DNA of 64,000 nucleotides, from positions 3,596,001 through 3,660,000 of the forward strand of contig NZ_CP083582.1 in NCBI RefSeq assembly GCF_020091585.1, in the 5' to 3' direction. The translations under genes and the position numbers were made by a program. Within the stretch, counting starts at the first letter, position 1; every line of letters starts with the position of its first letter. This DNA is from Kovacikia minuta CCNUW1 (GTDB lineage: Bacteria > Cyanobacteriota > Cyanobacteriia > Leptolyngbyales > Leptolyngbyaceae). Below are positions 16,863 to 27,121 of the stretch, piece by piece. The notes under the pieces were generated by a model that saw only the letters and a list, made by a program, of their open reading frames with translations, made no database searches and was not told the origin of the DNA.

Positions 16863-17741
16863 TTAAGCAGCTACAGGAGTTCCTTGCTGTTGAGAAGCTA
16901 ACTCTACCAAGCGTCGGATGCGTTCCTGAACTGGGGGATGGGTGAGGAACAACGACTGTAACCCTTCCTTAGACAGCGGGTTGACAATCAGCAGGGGAGA
17001 CATGGTGGGGTTGCCATTCATCGGAATTTGGTGACCGACTTCTTCCAGCTTTTCCAGGGCATGGGCGAGGGCAAGGGGATTTCCAGTAATTTCGGCAGAA
17101 CCCAAATCGGCGGAATACTCGCGGGTGCGGGAAATTGCCAGTTGAATCAGAGAAGCGGAAAGGGGAGCCAGAACAATCAAAAACAGCAACCCTAACGGAT
17201 TGGGGCCCTGACGATTATCGCGGGTGACGGGACCATACAAAAATCCAAAACTGAGAATTTGACCGAGATAGGTAATTGCCCCGGCGATCGTGCCTGCCAC
17301 TGCTTGAGTTAGGGTGTCACGATTTTTGACATGGGTAAGTTCGTGGGCCAGCACCGCCTCCAGTTCCTCTGGAGTCAGCAATTCCAGGATTCCTTCCGTA
17401 ACTGCGATCGCAGCATGCTCCGGATCACGCCCGGTGGCAAAGGCATTGGGCGATTTTGTTGGCACCACAAACAGCTTCGGCATCGGGATTCCGGCGCGAT
17501 CGCTGAGACGAGCAACCCTATCATAGAGTTCTGGCGCTTGCTCGCGGGAAAAGGGCTGTGCCCGATAAGCTGCCAATGCTGCCTGATCGGAAAAATACCA
17601 GGAGCTAAAACTGCTGATTGCAGCCAGAATTAAACCCAGGTAAAGTCCTTGCTCATTCCCAATTAGATAGTAGCCACCCAGAACTAACAGACCACTCAGC
17701 AGTCCCAGCAGTGCTGCGGTTCTTAATTGATTACCAAACAT
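16863..17741 (-). CDS. htpX: HtpX-type zinc membrane protease
   Basis: 292 residues, M48B family, inner-membrane quality-control protease. Two N-terminal membrane helices (LLGLLSGLLVLGGYYLIG and LILAAISSFSSWYF) are followed by the zinc motif HELTH in LEAVLAHELTHVKNRDTL. Two further membrane helices (AVAGTIAGAITYLGQILSFG, LLFLIVLAPLSASLIQLAIS) precede the third ligand region SRTREYSADLGSAEI. It ends with the conserved FLTHPPVQERIRRL. Complete, normal length, with all catalytic residues present. Transcribed alone, convergent with the toxin-antitoxin genes. Confidence 0.95.
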   Translation of the reverse strand: MFGNQLRTAALLGLLSGLLVLGGYYLIGNEQGLYLGLILAAISSFSSWYFSDQAALAAYRAQPFSREQAPELYDRVARLSDRAGIPMPKLFVVPTKSPNAFATGRDPEHAAIAVTEGILELLTPEELEAVLAHELTHVKNRDTLTQAVAGTIAGAITYLGQILSFGFLYGPVTRDNRQGPNPLGLLFLIVLAPLSASLIQLAISRTREYSADLGSAEITGNPLALAHALEKLEEVGHQIPMNGNPTMSPLLIVNPLSKEGLQSLFLTHPPVQERIRRLVELASQQQGTPVAA

Positions 17742-18057
17742 AACTTCTACTCTTACTCAGTATAAATTTCAGAAATTGTCCATACCTTCTCAAATCTGAG
17801 TCTGCTTTTGTCTCTAGCTTGTGAGAGAATTTGTTCTCTGTCGCTGGTGGAGTATCTCCAGGTGAGGTAATGGAGCGATCACCCTCACTTACAAAGCTTG
17901 AAGCCATGCAGATTGTCAATGATAATGAGTCAGATGATAGGTAGCAGGTGTCGAAACGACAGGTTATACTACAGATATACTACAAGTTAATTTTCTTGCC
18001 CTTTCTTCGCCCGACTCCCTACTCTCCATTCCCCACTCCCACTCAGGATTTTTAACT
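17742..18057. other. Divergent spacer between htpX and ileS
   Basis: 316 bases without a gene. A/T-rich ATTGTCAATGATAATGAGT at 17912-17930 weakly resembles a Fur-box half (AATGATAAT), too poor to call. Repeat-like TATACTACAGATATACTACAA lies near 17965-17985. A C/T-rich heptad-like tract precedes the ileS start. Confidence 0.35.
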
Positions 18058-21016
18058 GTGACAGAACCAGGAGCCTACAAAGACACCGTTAACCTGCCTC
18101 AGACTGGCTTTGATATGCGCGCCAATGCGGTCAAGCGCGAGCCAGAACTGCAAAAGTTTTGGGCAGAACAGCAGATTTATCAACACCTGTCACAGAACAA
18201 TCCGGGTGAGTCTGTTTGTGCTGCACGACGGTCCCCCCTATGCAAATGGCTCTCTGCATATGGGACATGCCATGAATAAGATCCTGAAGGATGTGATCAA
18301 CAAGTACCATCTGTTGAAAGGGCGGAAGGTGCGCTACGTTCCCGGTTGGGATTGTCATGGTTTGCCGATCGAACTCAAGGTGCTGCAAGCCATGAAACCA
18401 GAGGAGCGAAAGCAACTGACACCGCTGACGCTGCGCCAAAAAGCAAAGGAATTTGCGCTTAAAACCGTAGATGAACAGCGGGAAAGCTTTAAACGCTACG
18501 GGGTTTGGGGCGATTGGGAGCATCCCTATCTAACCCTGAAACCAGAATATGAAGCGGCTCAAATCGGTGTGTTTGGGCAAATGGTATTGAAAGGATATAT
18601 CTATCGCGGGTTAAAGCCCGTCCATTGGAGTCCGAGTTCCAGAACCGCTTTAGCAGAAGCAGAGTTGGAATATCCAGAGGGGCACACGTCACGATCGCTC
18701 TATGCCGCCTTTGAAGTCACCTCTCTGCCGCCTGCCCTACAGGGACCGCTCGATCCCTTCCTGGGAGAACTCGCAGTCGCCATCTGGACAACGACTCCCT
18801 GGACGATTCCTGCGAACCTGGCGGTTAGCGTCAACCCCGATCTGGTTTATGCCGTCGTTGAAGTTGGCCCCGAAATTCAAACGCTCAAATCTAAACTGGG
18901 ACAAATTCGCTACCTACTGGTGGCAAAGGATCTGGTGGAACGGCTTTCGGAAGTTTTGGGGACGAAACTCACCGTGCAAGCCACCGTCATGGGCAAAACC
19001 CTGGAGCATACGACCTACCGCCATCCTCTCTTCGATCGCCAGAGTGAGGTGGTCATTGGGGGCGATTACGTCACCACAGATTCGGGGACGGGATTGGTTC
19101 ACACTGCTCCCGGACACGGGCAGGATGACTATCTCGTGGGACAGCGCTACGGCTTGCCCATTCTTTCGCCTGTGGATGATGATGGCAACTTTACCCAGGA
19201 GGCTGGTCCCTTCGCCGGATTGAACGTTTTGGGTGAAGGCAACGGCGCAGTGATCGAAGCCCTGAAGGAGGCCGGTTCCCTGTTGAAGGAGGAACCCTAT
19301 GTCCACAAATATCCCTACGACTGGCGCACCAAAAAGCCCACCATCTTCCGGGCAACGGAACAATGGTTTGCCTCCGTGGAAGGATTTCGGGAGGAAGCAC
19401 TGAAGGCGATCGCTGAAGTGACCTGGATTCCGGCTCAGGGCGAAAACCGGATTACCGCGATGGTGGCGGAGCGCTCCGATTGGTGCATCTCCCGCCAGCG
19501 GAGTTGGGGTGTCCCGATCCCCGTGTTTTATGACGAGGCAACGGGAGAACCCCTGTTGAATGCAGAAACGATCGACCATGTGCAGGCGATCGTTGCAGAG
19601 AAAGGTTCAGATGCCTGGTGGGAACTTTCAGTGGAAGAACTGTTACCAGAAAGCCACCGCAAGGACGGGCACACTTACCGTAAAGGCACCGATACGATGG
19701 ATGTCTGGTTTGACTCTGGCTCCTCCTGGGCAGCGGTGTTACAGAGTTCTGAGTTCTCAGTTTTAAGTTCTCAGTTGGAAGATAACTCAAAACTTAAAAC
19801 TCAAAACTCAAAACTTAAGTATCCGGCTGACCTCTACCTGGAAGGTTCCGATCAGCACCGGGGCTGGTTTCAGTCCAGTTTGTTGACAAGTGTAGCGGTG
19901 AATGGGCACGCACCTTACAGAGCTGTTTTAACTCACGGGTTCACCCTGGATGAGCAGGGGCGCAAGATGAGTAAGTCCCTGGGAAATGTGGTCGATCCAA
20001 TGGTGGTGATTAATGGCGGCAAGAACCAGAAGGAGGAGCCACCCTACGGAGCCGATGTATTGCGGTTGTGGGTGTCTTCGGTAGATTATTCCTCCGATGT
20101 CCCGATCGGCAAGAATATTCTGAAGCAACTGTCGGACGTTTATCGCAAAATTCGCAACACCGCCCGTTTCCTGCTAGGCAATCTGCATGACTTTGATCCG
20201 AAACAAAATGCAGTTCCCTATGAGCAGTTGCCAGAACTCGATCGCTATATGCTGCATCGGATTACGGAAGTTTTCAGCGAAGTGAATGAAGCCTTTGAAA
20301 GCTTCCAATTCTTCCGCTTTTTCCAAACGGTACAAAACTTTTGTGTCGTGGATCTGTCCAATTTCTATCTGGATATTGCCAAAGATCGGCTCTATATCAG
20401 TGCGGCAGATTCTCCCCGCCGCCGCAGTTGTCAGACCGTGCTGGCAATTGCCCTAGAAAACCTGGCCCGGGCGATCGCCCCTGTGCTCTCCCATATGGCA
20501 GAGGACATCTGGCAATTCCTGCCGTACCCAACTCCATGCAAGTCCGTATTTGAGGCGGGTTGGGTGCAGCTAGAGGACGAGTGGAGAGCAGCCAAACTGG
20601 CGGAAAAATGGCAAACCCTGCGCCAGATCCGGGCAGAGGTAAACCGGGTATTGGAGCAGGCACGGGCAGAAAAGGCGATCGGTTCTTCTCTGGAAGCCAA
20701 AATTCTCCTGTACGTTTCTGATGCCCAACTGCGACAAACACTGCAAGCCCTAAATCCCACCGACAGTTTGAGCGGCGATCGGGTGGATGCGTTACGCTAT
20801 CTGTTTCTAACTTCCCAGGTTGAATTGCTGGAGTCCGTAGAAGCTCTGACAGACTTGAAATATAGCGTTCAGACTGAGGCTCTGGGAGTGGGGGTAGTCG
20901 ATGCTGAGGGGGAGAAGTGCGATCGCTGCTGGAATTACTCAATCCATGTAGGTGAATCGAACGATCATCCCTTACTCTGTGAACGCTGCATCCCTGCATT
21001 GGCGGGCGAATTCTGA
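18058..21016 (+). CDS. ileS: Isoleucyl-tRNA synthetase, apparent +1 frameshift and in-frame repeat insertion
   Basis: Class I aminoacyl-tRNA synthetase, about 985 residues when joined. GTG start at 18058 ([20 protein letters not shown]). At 18214 an extra G between GAG TCT and TTT GTG breaks the frame; skipping it gives [16 protein letters not shown], the expected sequence. Active-site motifs HMGH and KMSKS, the editing domain ([25 protein letters not shown]) and the C-terminal zinc site (KCDRCWNY and LLCERC) are all present. After [10 protein letters not shown] about 25 residues derive from a heptad tract (19744-19821) inserted before [15 protein letters not shown]. Because the gene is essential, the frameshift is most likely a sequence error. 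Confidence 0.93.
19744..19821. repeat. Inverted heptad-repeat tract inside ileS
   Basis: Units AGTTCTC/AGTTTTA on the left are complemented by AACTCAA/AACTTAA units on the right, making a possible hairpin within the coding region while keeping the frame open. Confidence 0.8.
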
Positions 21017-21303
21017 TCACTGCCTCGAAATAAAACTTCGCGAGTACGATTTTCAACAATCTCAGTGATTGCAGCTTTTAACGGTGGCAAACCTTCTTGA
21101 ACCGTTGTCTAAACGATGTTCACGTCAACCCTCCAGTATTCATGGACGAGCAAATCTCTCATACCAGCAATAGACTTCCAGGGAATCTAAGGATATTGAT
21201 TACGAATATCGTCAGGAATTTTCTTAGCCGCTTCCCCGACAATTGCAATTGACTTTACAACAGCAAGAATCTTTTCCTGGTTTTCTTGAAACATCTCAAA
21301 GTC

Positions 21304-21392
21304 GGTGATGTTCTAGATATGTTGTTCGGATGCTGTAGAGACGTTCCGGCGGAACGTCTCTACGGATGTCACCCACAGATCTGAAACACGAC
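21304..21392. mobile_element. Short palindromic element with a 9-bp direct duplication
   Basis: An 89-base insert is bounded by identical CTCAAAGTC at 21295-21303 and 21393-21401. Its core is a perfect hairpin GTAGAGACGTTCCG / CGGAACGTCTCTAC at 21335-21363. Such palindromes are common dispersed repeats in cyanobacteria. It splits the HEPN reading frame. Confidence 0.65.
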
Positions 21393-21450
21393 CTCAAAGT
21401 CTACATCACCCGTAAATAGTTCAATATCTGCAATAGCCTCTAGAATATCC

Positions 21451-21576
21451 CTGATTGGCTGACAAATCTCTGTAAGGGCAGGTTTAGCCAGTTTGCGATC
21501 GCCTTACGGTCAGCATTTCGGTAAAACCTGCCCCTACAGTAGAATGCGCCTTCCAGTAATTTTGTCAGTCAATCAG
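21451..21576. mobile_element. MITE-like element with nested inverted repeats
   Basis: Outer arms CTGATTGGCTGACAAA (21451-21466) and TTTGTCAGTCAATCAG (21561-21576) match with one mismatch. Inner arms CTGTAAGGGCAGGTTTA and TAAAACCTGCCCCTACAG (ending 21539) also pair. No coding capacity. It lies inside the decayed HEPN gene. Confidence 0.65.
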
Positions 21577-21613
21577 AGAATATCCTACAAAAATTCTGAG
21601 AGCTGTTGTTCTG

Positions 21614-21907
21614 TCATAAATGCACAACTTCTGATAAAACCCGCTTCCGAATTCTGGGCTTTAAACCGTTTTTGGATACCACATCTACCCTCATTCCTGT
21701 CAAATTACTGAGATAGTCACGCAGTTCCACTAGCATAAACAGGGTAGGAGCCTGTTCGTAATCGATTAGCACATCGATATCGCTATCTGCTGTCTGCTCA
21801 CCACGAGCATAGGAGCCAAAGATGCCGAGTTGAGTCACCCGATAGTGTTCTCGCAGCAATGGTTTGTTCTGACTGAGAATTTGCTTGAGTTCTTCCAGGG
21901 TCTTCAT
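21614..21907 (-). CDS. MNT-type nucleotidyltransferase (antitoxin of MNT-HEPN pair)
   Basis: 97 residues from the start at 21907 (MKTLEELKQILSQNKPLL); longer upstream starts run through a repeat-like tract and are rejected. It contains the minimal nucleotidyltransferase signature GSYARGEQTADSDIDVLID with the G-S and both catalytic Asp residues. In known MNT-HEPN systems such proteins AMPylate and silence the HEPN RNase. The partner gene immediately downstream is destroyed, so this is an orphan antitoxin. The C-terminal residues SEVVHL read straight into the ATGA overlap with the toxin remnant. Confidence 0.85.
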   Translation of the reverse strand: MKTLEELKQILSQNKPLLREHYRVTQLGIFGSYARGEQTADSDIDVLIDYEQAPTLFMLVELRDYLSNLTGMRVDVVSKNGLKPRIRKRVLSEVVHL

Positions 21908-22499
21908 TTCAATCAATCCTTGCGATATGCCGATCCTATCATTGGGAATAAAGGGCGATCGCGGGCAGGGAAAAAGGGGCGATCGCATGATCCCAGATCC
22001 CCGACTTCTCAACTGGTTTAGCGAGTGGTGACTTTTCCTTCGAATCTGGCGCTTCAGACACGGGGAGACACAGGGAAGATTTCAATCTATTTTGGTTTAA
22101 CTGCTAGAAAAACGTAATGGGTAGTGCTTCACAGAAATTGCACAAAACTATCTTTTTCTAAAAAGATTAATTAAAAAGAAACCGAAGCGGGATTTTTTCC
22201 GTACTCTTTGGGTAATAGGACAAATCATCTAGTACCAGGACTGCACTCCAGGAAACATTTGGTTGTTCTAGCAGTACGGAATCCTACTGAGGAGAATTTC
22301 TAGAAGGCACGTTATCCCTTCTGAGACTTCCCGCAAAATAATCTACCCTGATGTAGTTACGGATCATGGGTTTGAGATTGGTGCAATATCGCACTAAAAT
22401 TTCTCCGTTATAGTAACAATAGTGACCTGACAACGAGAGAAATACTGGTTACGCTTTTCTTCTTTCGTGAGTTCCTGAAGCCTGTGTGGAGTCTGAGGT
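21908..22499. other. Intergenic spacer upstream of the kinase gene
   Basis: About 590 bases with no credible ORF. It has HIP1-like GCGATCGC sites near 21957-21985 and an A/T-rich block at about 22140-22190 that could hold the kinase promoter. No tRNA or structured RNA is apparent. Confidence 0.4.
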
Positions 22500-24799
22500 A
22501 TGAACGCCTCTCAAATGCTCGATCCCTGGATTGGTCAGTTAATCGGCGATCGCCAGCGTTACCGTTTAGAGCGACGGTTGGGTGGTGGTGGGATGGGAGA
22601 GGTTTTCCTGGCAATGGATACCCTCCTGGGGCAGCCCGTTGCCCTAAAATTACTCGATGCCAAGCTGGCTTCAGGAGATTTGAGGCGGCGATTTGAGCAG
22701 GAAGTAACGGTGATCACGGCGCTTAGAAGTCAGCATATTGTGCAGGTCATCGATCATGGCGTTACATCCGACGGGTATCCCTTTTATGTGATGGAGTACC
22801 TGCAAGGGCGAACCCTGGGTCAATTGTTATATCGGGAGCGGCCTCTGTCCGTTGAACGATCGGTGAGTATTGTCATGCAGGTGTGTGCGGGTTTACAGCT
22901 TCGCCCATCAAGGCGTGAGCTTGCCCCCAAAAGAAGCCGCTTCGTGCCAACGGGTTCAGGTCATTCATCGGGACTTAAAGCCGGACAATATTTTTTTGGT
23001 GCCAACGGCATTGGGGGAACTGGTCAAAATTCTGGATTTTGGAATTGCCAAAATTCGTTATGACCAGATAGAACGAACCCATGCCACCAGTATGTTTCTG
23101 GGAACCTATCGGTATGCCGCCCCGGAGCAATTTGAAGTTGGGCATGATCTGGATGAACGGGCGGATATTTACAGCCTTGGCATGATTCTTTATGAACTGC
23201 TAACAGGCACCGACCCCTTTGGCTTTGGTGGCAGTGAAGCATCAAATGACGGGAGCAACCTGGGGGGTGGCTCATCTTTCTAAACCCGTCATTCCGTTGC
23301 GGGCACAACCCGGTTGTGAGCAATTGTCACGGGAATTAGACGCAGTGGTATTGCGATGTTTACAAAAATCGCCAGAGAAACGTTTTGCATCCGTGGTGGA
23401 GCTCAATCAAGCGTTAAATGCAGCAGTGCCGAACCTGGGCGATCGCAGTTGGCGCAGGGTGAACTATACCCCAGAAGCGGATTCTGCCTCTCCTTCCTCT
23501 GCTGCAATCCCAACCCACATCAATCCCCCTTTTCCAGGTTCTAACGATCCAACCATGTCAGCGACCCAAAATTTTGCCCGTTCTGTGGGAGCAGTTACCC
23601 ATCAAGCAGGAAGTACCCCCAACCGCTGGCGCAGGTTTCGCACCCCGACTGTTTTGCTATCTGGGGCAGGAATGTTCCTGGTACTGGCAATGGGAGTCTA
23701 TTCTTTGTCCCGGTCGTCCCAGCAGCCCTTTACATTTTCGATGCTGCGATCGGATGGAGTGGGAGTTCAGGAACCACAACCCTCCTTGCAGCCCCCTCAG
23801 ACTGCTTCCCCACCTGAACCGTCGATCGCGCAGGAAACCGCTGCTTTAGCAAAACAAACTCTAACCGGACACCAGGACACCGTGTGGGCGGTCGAGATCG
23901 ATTCGACTGGCAAAACCCTGATTAGCGGTGGTTTTGACCGGGTAGTCAAACTGTGGGATATGGGTACAGGAAAACTGCGCCGTACTCTAACGGGGCATAC
24001 GGATGCGGTCAGAGCGATCGCCATCAGTCCCGACGGTAAGGTGATTGCAAGTGGAAGCGGTGATAAAACGATCAAAATTTGGAATTTGCAAACTGGGGAA
24101 TTGCTCCGCACCCTTCCGGCAGACCCATCGACCAATACGGGACATGCAGGGCCGGTCTGGTCAGTGGCGATCGGCCCTGATAGCAAAACCCTTGCCAGTG
24201 GTAGCTATGATGGCACAATCAAAATTTGGAATTTGGCAACGGGAGAGCTGATTCGCACCCTGCCCGATCATTACGATTCTGTCTGGTCAGTGGCGATTAG
24301 CTCAGATGGCAAAACCCTTGCCAGTGGCAGTTACGACGGCACGATCAAAATTTGGAACCTGCAAACCGGAGCAGTCCTCTACACCCTTTCTGACCATACG
24401 GACACGGTGCGATCGGTTGCCATCAGTCCCGACGGGAAGACCCTTGCCAGCGGCAGTTGGGATAAAACGATCCGGCTCTGGAATTTGCAAACCGGGCAAC
24501 TTCTCCAAACCCTCTCAGGGCACTCCGATCGGGTACTTGCCGTTGCCATCAGTCCCAGCGGGAAAACCTTAGCCAGCAGCAGTATCGATCGCACCATCAA
24601 GCTCTGGGATTTACAAACCGGCAAACCCATTCGCACACTGGCAGGACACACAGACTGGGTAACAACCATTGCCTTTGCACCACAACCCCAAAAACCTGTA
24701 GCCGCTCAGAAAGATCTTAAAAAAGACCTTGCTCCGCCATCAGTTGCGGAGGGCACTCTTGCCAGCGGCAGCAAAGACAAAACCGTTCGGATTTGGTAG
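22500..24799 (+). CDS. Ser/Thr protein kinase with WD40 propeller, two apparent frameshifts
   Basis: Hanks-type kinase fused to WD40 repeats, about 765 residues when joined. The kinase domain shows the glycine loop LGGGGMGEVFLA, VIHRDLKPDN (catalytic Asp), ILDFGIAK and YRYAAPEQFE. One membrane helix (LLSGAGMFLVLAMGVYSL) separates it from seven WD40 repeats that fill one beta-propeller, probably outside the cytoplasm. Breaks: one extra C at 22899 (GGT TTA CAG, skip C, TTC GCC CAT) and one extra base near 23233 (after GGT GGC). Each skip restores family sequence. Repeats 3-5 are very similar, indicating recent duplication. Substrate unknown. Confidence 0.85.
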
Positions 24800-24807
24800 C
24801 CCAGGGT

Positions 24808-25341
24808 CTACCAGGTTTGCGGAATCACTTCAGGGGCAGCGGCAGGTGCTGGTTCCGCTGTTGGTCTGGGGGTCAGAGGTGGAACCACCGGAGTTACAGG
24901 TGAAAATTGGATGGCTGGAATTTCAATCGGTTTAACAACTGGTGCGGGTGGAGGTGCCAGATCAACCCGGCTGCAATACACATCTCTAACCACAACTTTT
25001 TTGCCCAGCAGTTGACCCAGATGTCCCCTTTCCCACCAATCCAGGTTGACATGACGGGTTTCGCCATTTTCCAATTCCAACAGGACCATATTGCCAATCA
25101 CACTGTAAACGGTGCCGACAATTTTATCGTCTTCAACGGTGGGGTTCTGTGCGATCGCCATCGCCAGCAGGGGACACTTATGGGGCTGAGCAGGAACCGT
25201 TTCAGCGCTAGCAGGAAGTGCAGCAGCCTGGACAGTTCGACTGCCAGGGTGACTATCGACTGCTGCCAGGACAGAACCCACGGAGAAAAGAGGGAAGCAG
25301 GCGATCGCAGAAATGACTATCTTGTTCAACATAGAATTCAC
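24808..25341 (-). CDS. Exported proline-rich protein of unknown function
   Basis: 177 residues. An N-terminal signal peptide (LNKIVISAIACFPLFSVGSV, cut after LAA) precedes a central beta-rich part (DKIVGTVYSVIGNMVLLELE, LGKKVVVRDVYC) that looks like a small barrel domain. The Pro/Ala/Val-rich C-terminal tail of about 55 residues is probably disordered. A second start three codons in is equally possible. Convergent with the kinase gene, with 8 bases between stops. No family recognised; a periplasmic or cell-wall role is inferred from the signal peptide and tail only. Confidence 0.65.
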   Translation of the reverse strand: MNSMLNKIVISAIACFPLFSVGSVLAAVDSHPGSRTVQAAALPASAETVPAQPHKCPLLAMAIAQNPTVEDDKIVGTVYSVIGNMVLLELENGETRHVNLDWWERGHLGQLLGKKVVVRDVYCSRVDLAPPPAPVVKPIEIPAIQFSPVTPVVPPLTPRPTAEPAPAAAPEVIPQTW

Positions 25342-25402
25342 ATCCTCACACTAAAGGTTACGGGCGGAGGGACTCTCTAACCTTCTTGCTAGATTTTAAT
25401 AC

Positions 25403-25472
25403 CCCCTAGCCCCTAACTCCTAGCCCCTAACCCCTAACTCCTAGCCCCTAACCCCTAACTCCTAGCTCCTTC
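25403..25472. repeat. Heptad tandem repeat, CCCCTAA/CTCCTAG type
   Basis: Ten consecutive 7-base units alternating CCCCTAG, CCCCTAA and CTCCTAG. It lies in the spacer downstream of the glycosyltransferase gene. Confidence 0.9.
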
Positions 25473-25478
25473 CCCCAC

Positions 25479-26756
25479 CTAAACCTCTTCTGTGACTTCA
25501 GTAACCCGCCAACTCAATTTCAGATTCAGCCAAAAATTCCACAGGGTAACCACAGCGATCGCCAGGAAATTTGCCAGGTAAGGGTTGATATGCAGCCCAT
25601 TGAACAAAACATTCAATAGCAATACCTTCAAAATTACCCCCATCAGGCAGACCAGATTGAACTTCAGCAGGCGCTTGATCAGTTTGCGTTTGCCCCGTTG
25701 CCGTTGGGAAAAGTCCTTAAACGTCCAGAGATCATTCCAAACAAAATTGTTTAAGATCGCCAACTCTGCGGCAACGATCGCACTCCGGGTTAAGCCCCAT
25801 CCCATCACACCATGCAGGATAAACAGCGCCCCCATATCTACGACTAATCCACTTAAGCCGACAAAGGCAAAGCGAAGAAACCGACCAATTGGAAAGTCCA
25901 GGCGTTGACTCAGCCAACCCAATCTTCCGGTCGAGAGCCGCAGGCGCAGCAGGTGATGTAAATAGTCGGTATATTGCCTCCAGGTCACTTTGCTTTGACC
26001 TTCTTCCCGCTCCTGGAAAACGTAACCGACCTCAACAATCCGATTAATTTCCCCTCGCCCCAACACTTCAATCAGAATTTTGTAGCCCACTGGACTGAGA
26101 ATTTTACCCGCAATGGCTTGCCGTCGAAGGACAAAGTAACCACTCATCGGATCGCTCACACTACTAACCACCCGTGGCAGCAGGATAATTCCAAGCATTT
26201 GGGCACCACGGGACAAAAATCGTCGAACCAAACTCCAACTGCTGACACCTCCGCCTTCCACATGCCGACTGGCAACGGCTAAATCTGCCCGATTCTCGAT
26301 CGCCGCCAGCAACTTGGGCAAAATCTCAGGGGGATGCTGCAAGTCTCCATCAATCACACCCAATACTTCCCCCTGGGCGACCTGCCAACCCCGAATCACT
26401 GCTGTAGATAGTCCCTGTTCTCCCTGCCGCCGCATGACCCGTAAGCAGGAATAATCAGCCATAAGGTTAGCAGCCAACTCCCAGGTGCGATCGCGGCTAT
26501 TATCATCCACCACGATCAACTCATAATCATTCGGCAGTATCGGATCAAGAATGGCACTTAATTGTTGAATCAGTTTTTCGATATTGCCACTTTCGTTATA
26601 GGTCGGAATGATCAGAGAAAAGCGAACTGGGCAGGTTAGCTGAGATGAGCCATGTTCCCAATCGGATGCTTGATTATCATGGGGCAGCCTGGAAACCTGA
26701 AGCACGCCAGACGGTACAGGAATAAGACTGCTTAAATGGGTGGTGGTGGTCATCAA
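25479..26756 (-). CDS. Family 2 glycosyltransferase fused to a GtrA membrane domain
   Basis: 425 residues. The N-terminal GT2 domain (about 45-270) resembles dolichol-phosphate mannosyltransferase/GtrB, with SLIIPTYNESGNIEKLI, IVVDDNSRDRTWEL, and the D-x-D region GVIDGDLQHPPE. After an amphipathic region come four membrane helices of the GtrA family (FAFVGLSGLVVDMGALFIL, FNLVCLMGVILKVLLLNVLF, LANFLAIAVVTLWNFWLNL). The fusion suggests synthesis and flipping of a polyprenyl-phosphate sugar for cell-surface glycans. The sugar is not deducible. Complete, no frameshift. Confidence 0.88.
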   Translation of the reverse strand: MMTTTTHLSSLIPVPSGVLQVSRLPHDNQASDWEHGSSQLTCPVRFSLIIPTYNESGNIEKLIQQLSAILDPILPNDYELIVVDDNSRDRTWELAANLMADYSCLRVMRRQGEQGLSTAVIRGWQVAQGEVLGVIDGDLQHPPEILPKLLAAIENRADLAVASRHVEGGGVSSWSLVRRFLSRGAQMLGIILLPRVVSSVSDPMSGYFVLRRQAIAGKILSPVGYKILIEVLGRGEINRIVEVGYVFQEREEGQSKVTWRQYTDYLHHLLRLRLSTGRLGWLSQRLDFPIGRFLRFAFVGLSGLVVDMGALFILHGVMGWGLTRSAIVAAELAILNNFVWNDLWTFKDFSQRQRGKRKLIKRLLKFNLVCLMGVILKVLLLNVLFNGLHINPYLANFLAIAVVTLWNFWLNLKLSWRVTEVTEEV

Positions 26757-27121
26757 TCATCCTCACTATCAACGATTTCATCAGACATAACATCCGAAAT
26801 CTGACATCCTGACATTATCAAGGTATGTTGCTTTTCCTACAAGTATCCGTGTCAATTTATGGGTGAGTTTTCCTGGAAAATATACGGACCTGCTCCGGCT
26901 TTAGATTTTACTATTTTGGATTTTATTTAGCTCTTAGATTTTGGACTGGGTAGGAATCGTGAATGGAAGAGGAACTTCGAGTTGAATGGCACTGAAATAA
27001 GCAAAAATTAAGCGCACAGATCTCTGGATTCTCGAAGAATCCGGAGATCTAAAATTCCTTGAGTCAATGCCATTCAACTTTGAGTTCCCCCACTTCTCTC
27101 TTCTCTGCTGCTACCAAACGA
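26757..27121. other. Intergenic region with a MITE-like element
   Basis: No gene in about 365 bases. Most of the right half is the inverted-repeat element listed separately. Confidence 0.5.
26978..27083. mobile_element. MITE-like element with 20-bp terminal inverted repeats
   Basis: Left end TCGAGTTGAATGGCACTGA and right end TCAATGCCATTCAACTTTGA are near-perfect inverse copies. The centre holds a hairpin AGATCTCTGGATTCT / AGAATCCGGAGATCT (27018-27050). About 106 bases, non-coding. The hairpin resembles those at 34626, 42839 and 59404. Confidence 0.6.

Larger units (their letters stand above)
21030..21617 (-). pseudogene. Decayed HEPN (DUF86) toxin gene with two repeat elements inserted
   Basis: Reading the minus strand from ATG at 21617 gives TEQQLSEFL, then a stop. 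Further fragments give RDILEAIADIELFTGDVDFE, then FQENQEKILAVVKSIAIVG, KSIAGMRDLLVHEYWRVDV and TTVQEGLPPLKAA. This is the DUF86/HEPN toxin core with its R-x4-H motif (RDLLVH). At least four in-frame stops and two inserted palindromic elements (21304-21392 and 21451-21576) separate the pieces. The start codon overlaps the stop of the MNT gene as ATGA, the normal MNT-HEPN operon layout. The toxin is clearly dead while the antitoxin stays open. The 3' boundary near the ileS end is approximate. Confidence 0.8.

Noticed and set aside
17912-17930. Fur box upstream of ileS
   Set aside because: Only a half-match to the AATGATAAT pattern, no paired half.
18200-18225. Programmed +1 frameshifting as a common mechanism in ileS, menC, the kinase and others
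   Set aside because: The shift sites share no slippery codon, stop codon or stimulatory structure; insertion-type sequence error explains them better.
20397-21059. 220-codon minus-strand ORF within ileS
   Set aside because: Antisense shadow caused by codon bias; no recognisable sequence.
25403-25472. Iteron/origin-like repeats near the glycosyltransferase
   Set aside because: Same heptad style occurs at many places; no DnaA boxes or replication gene nearby.
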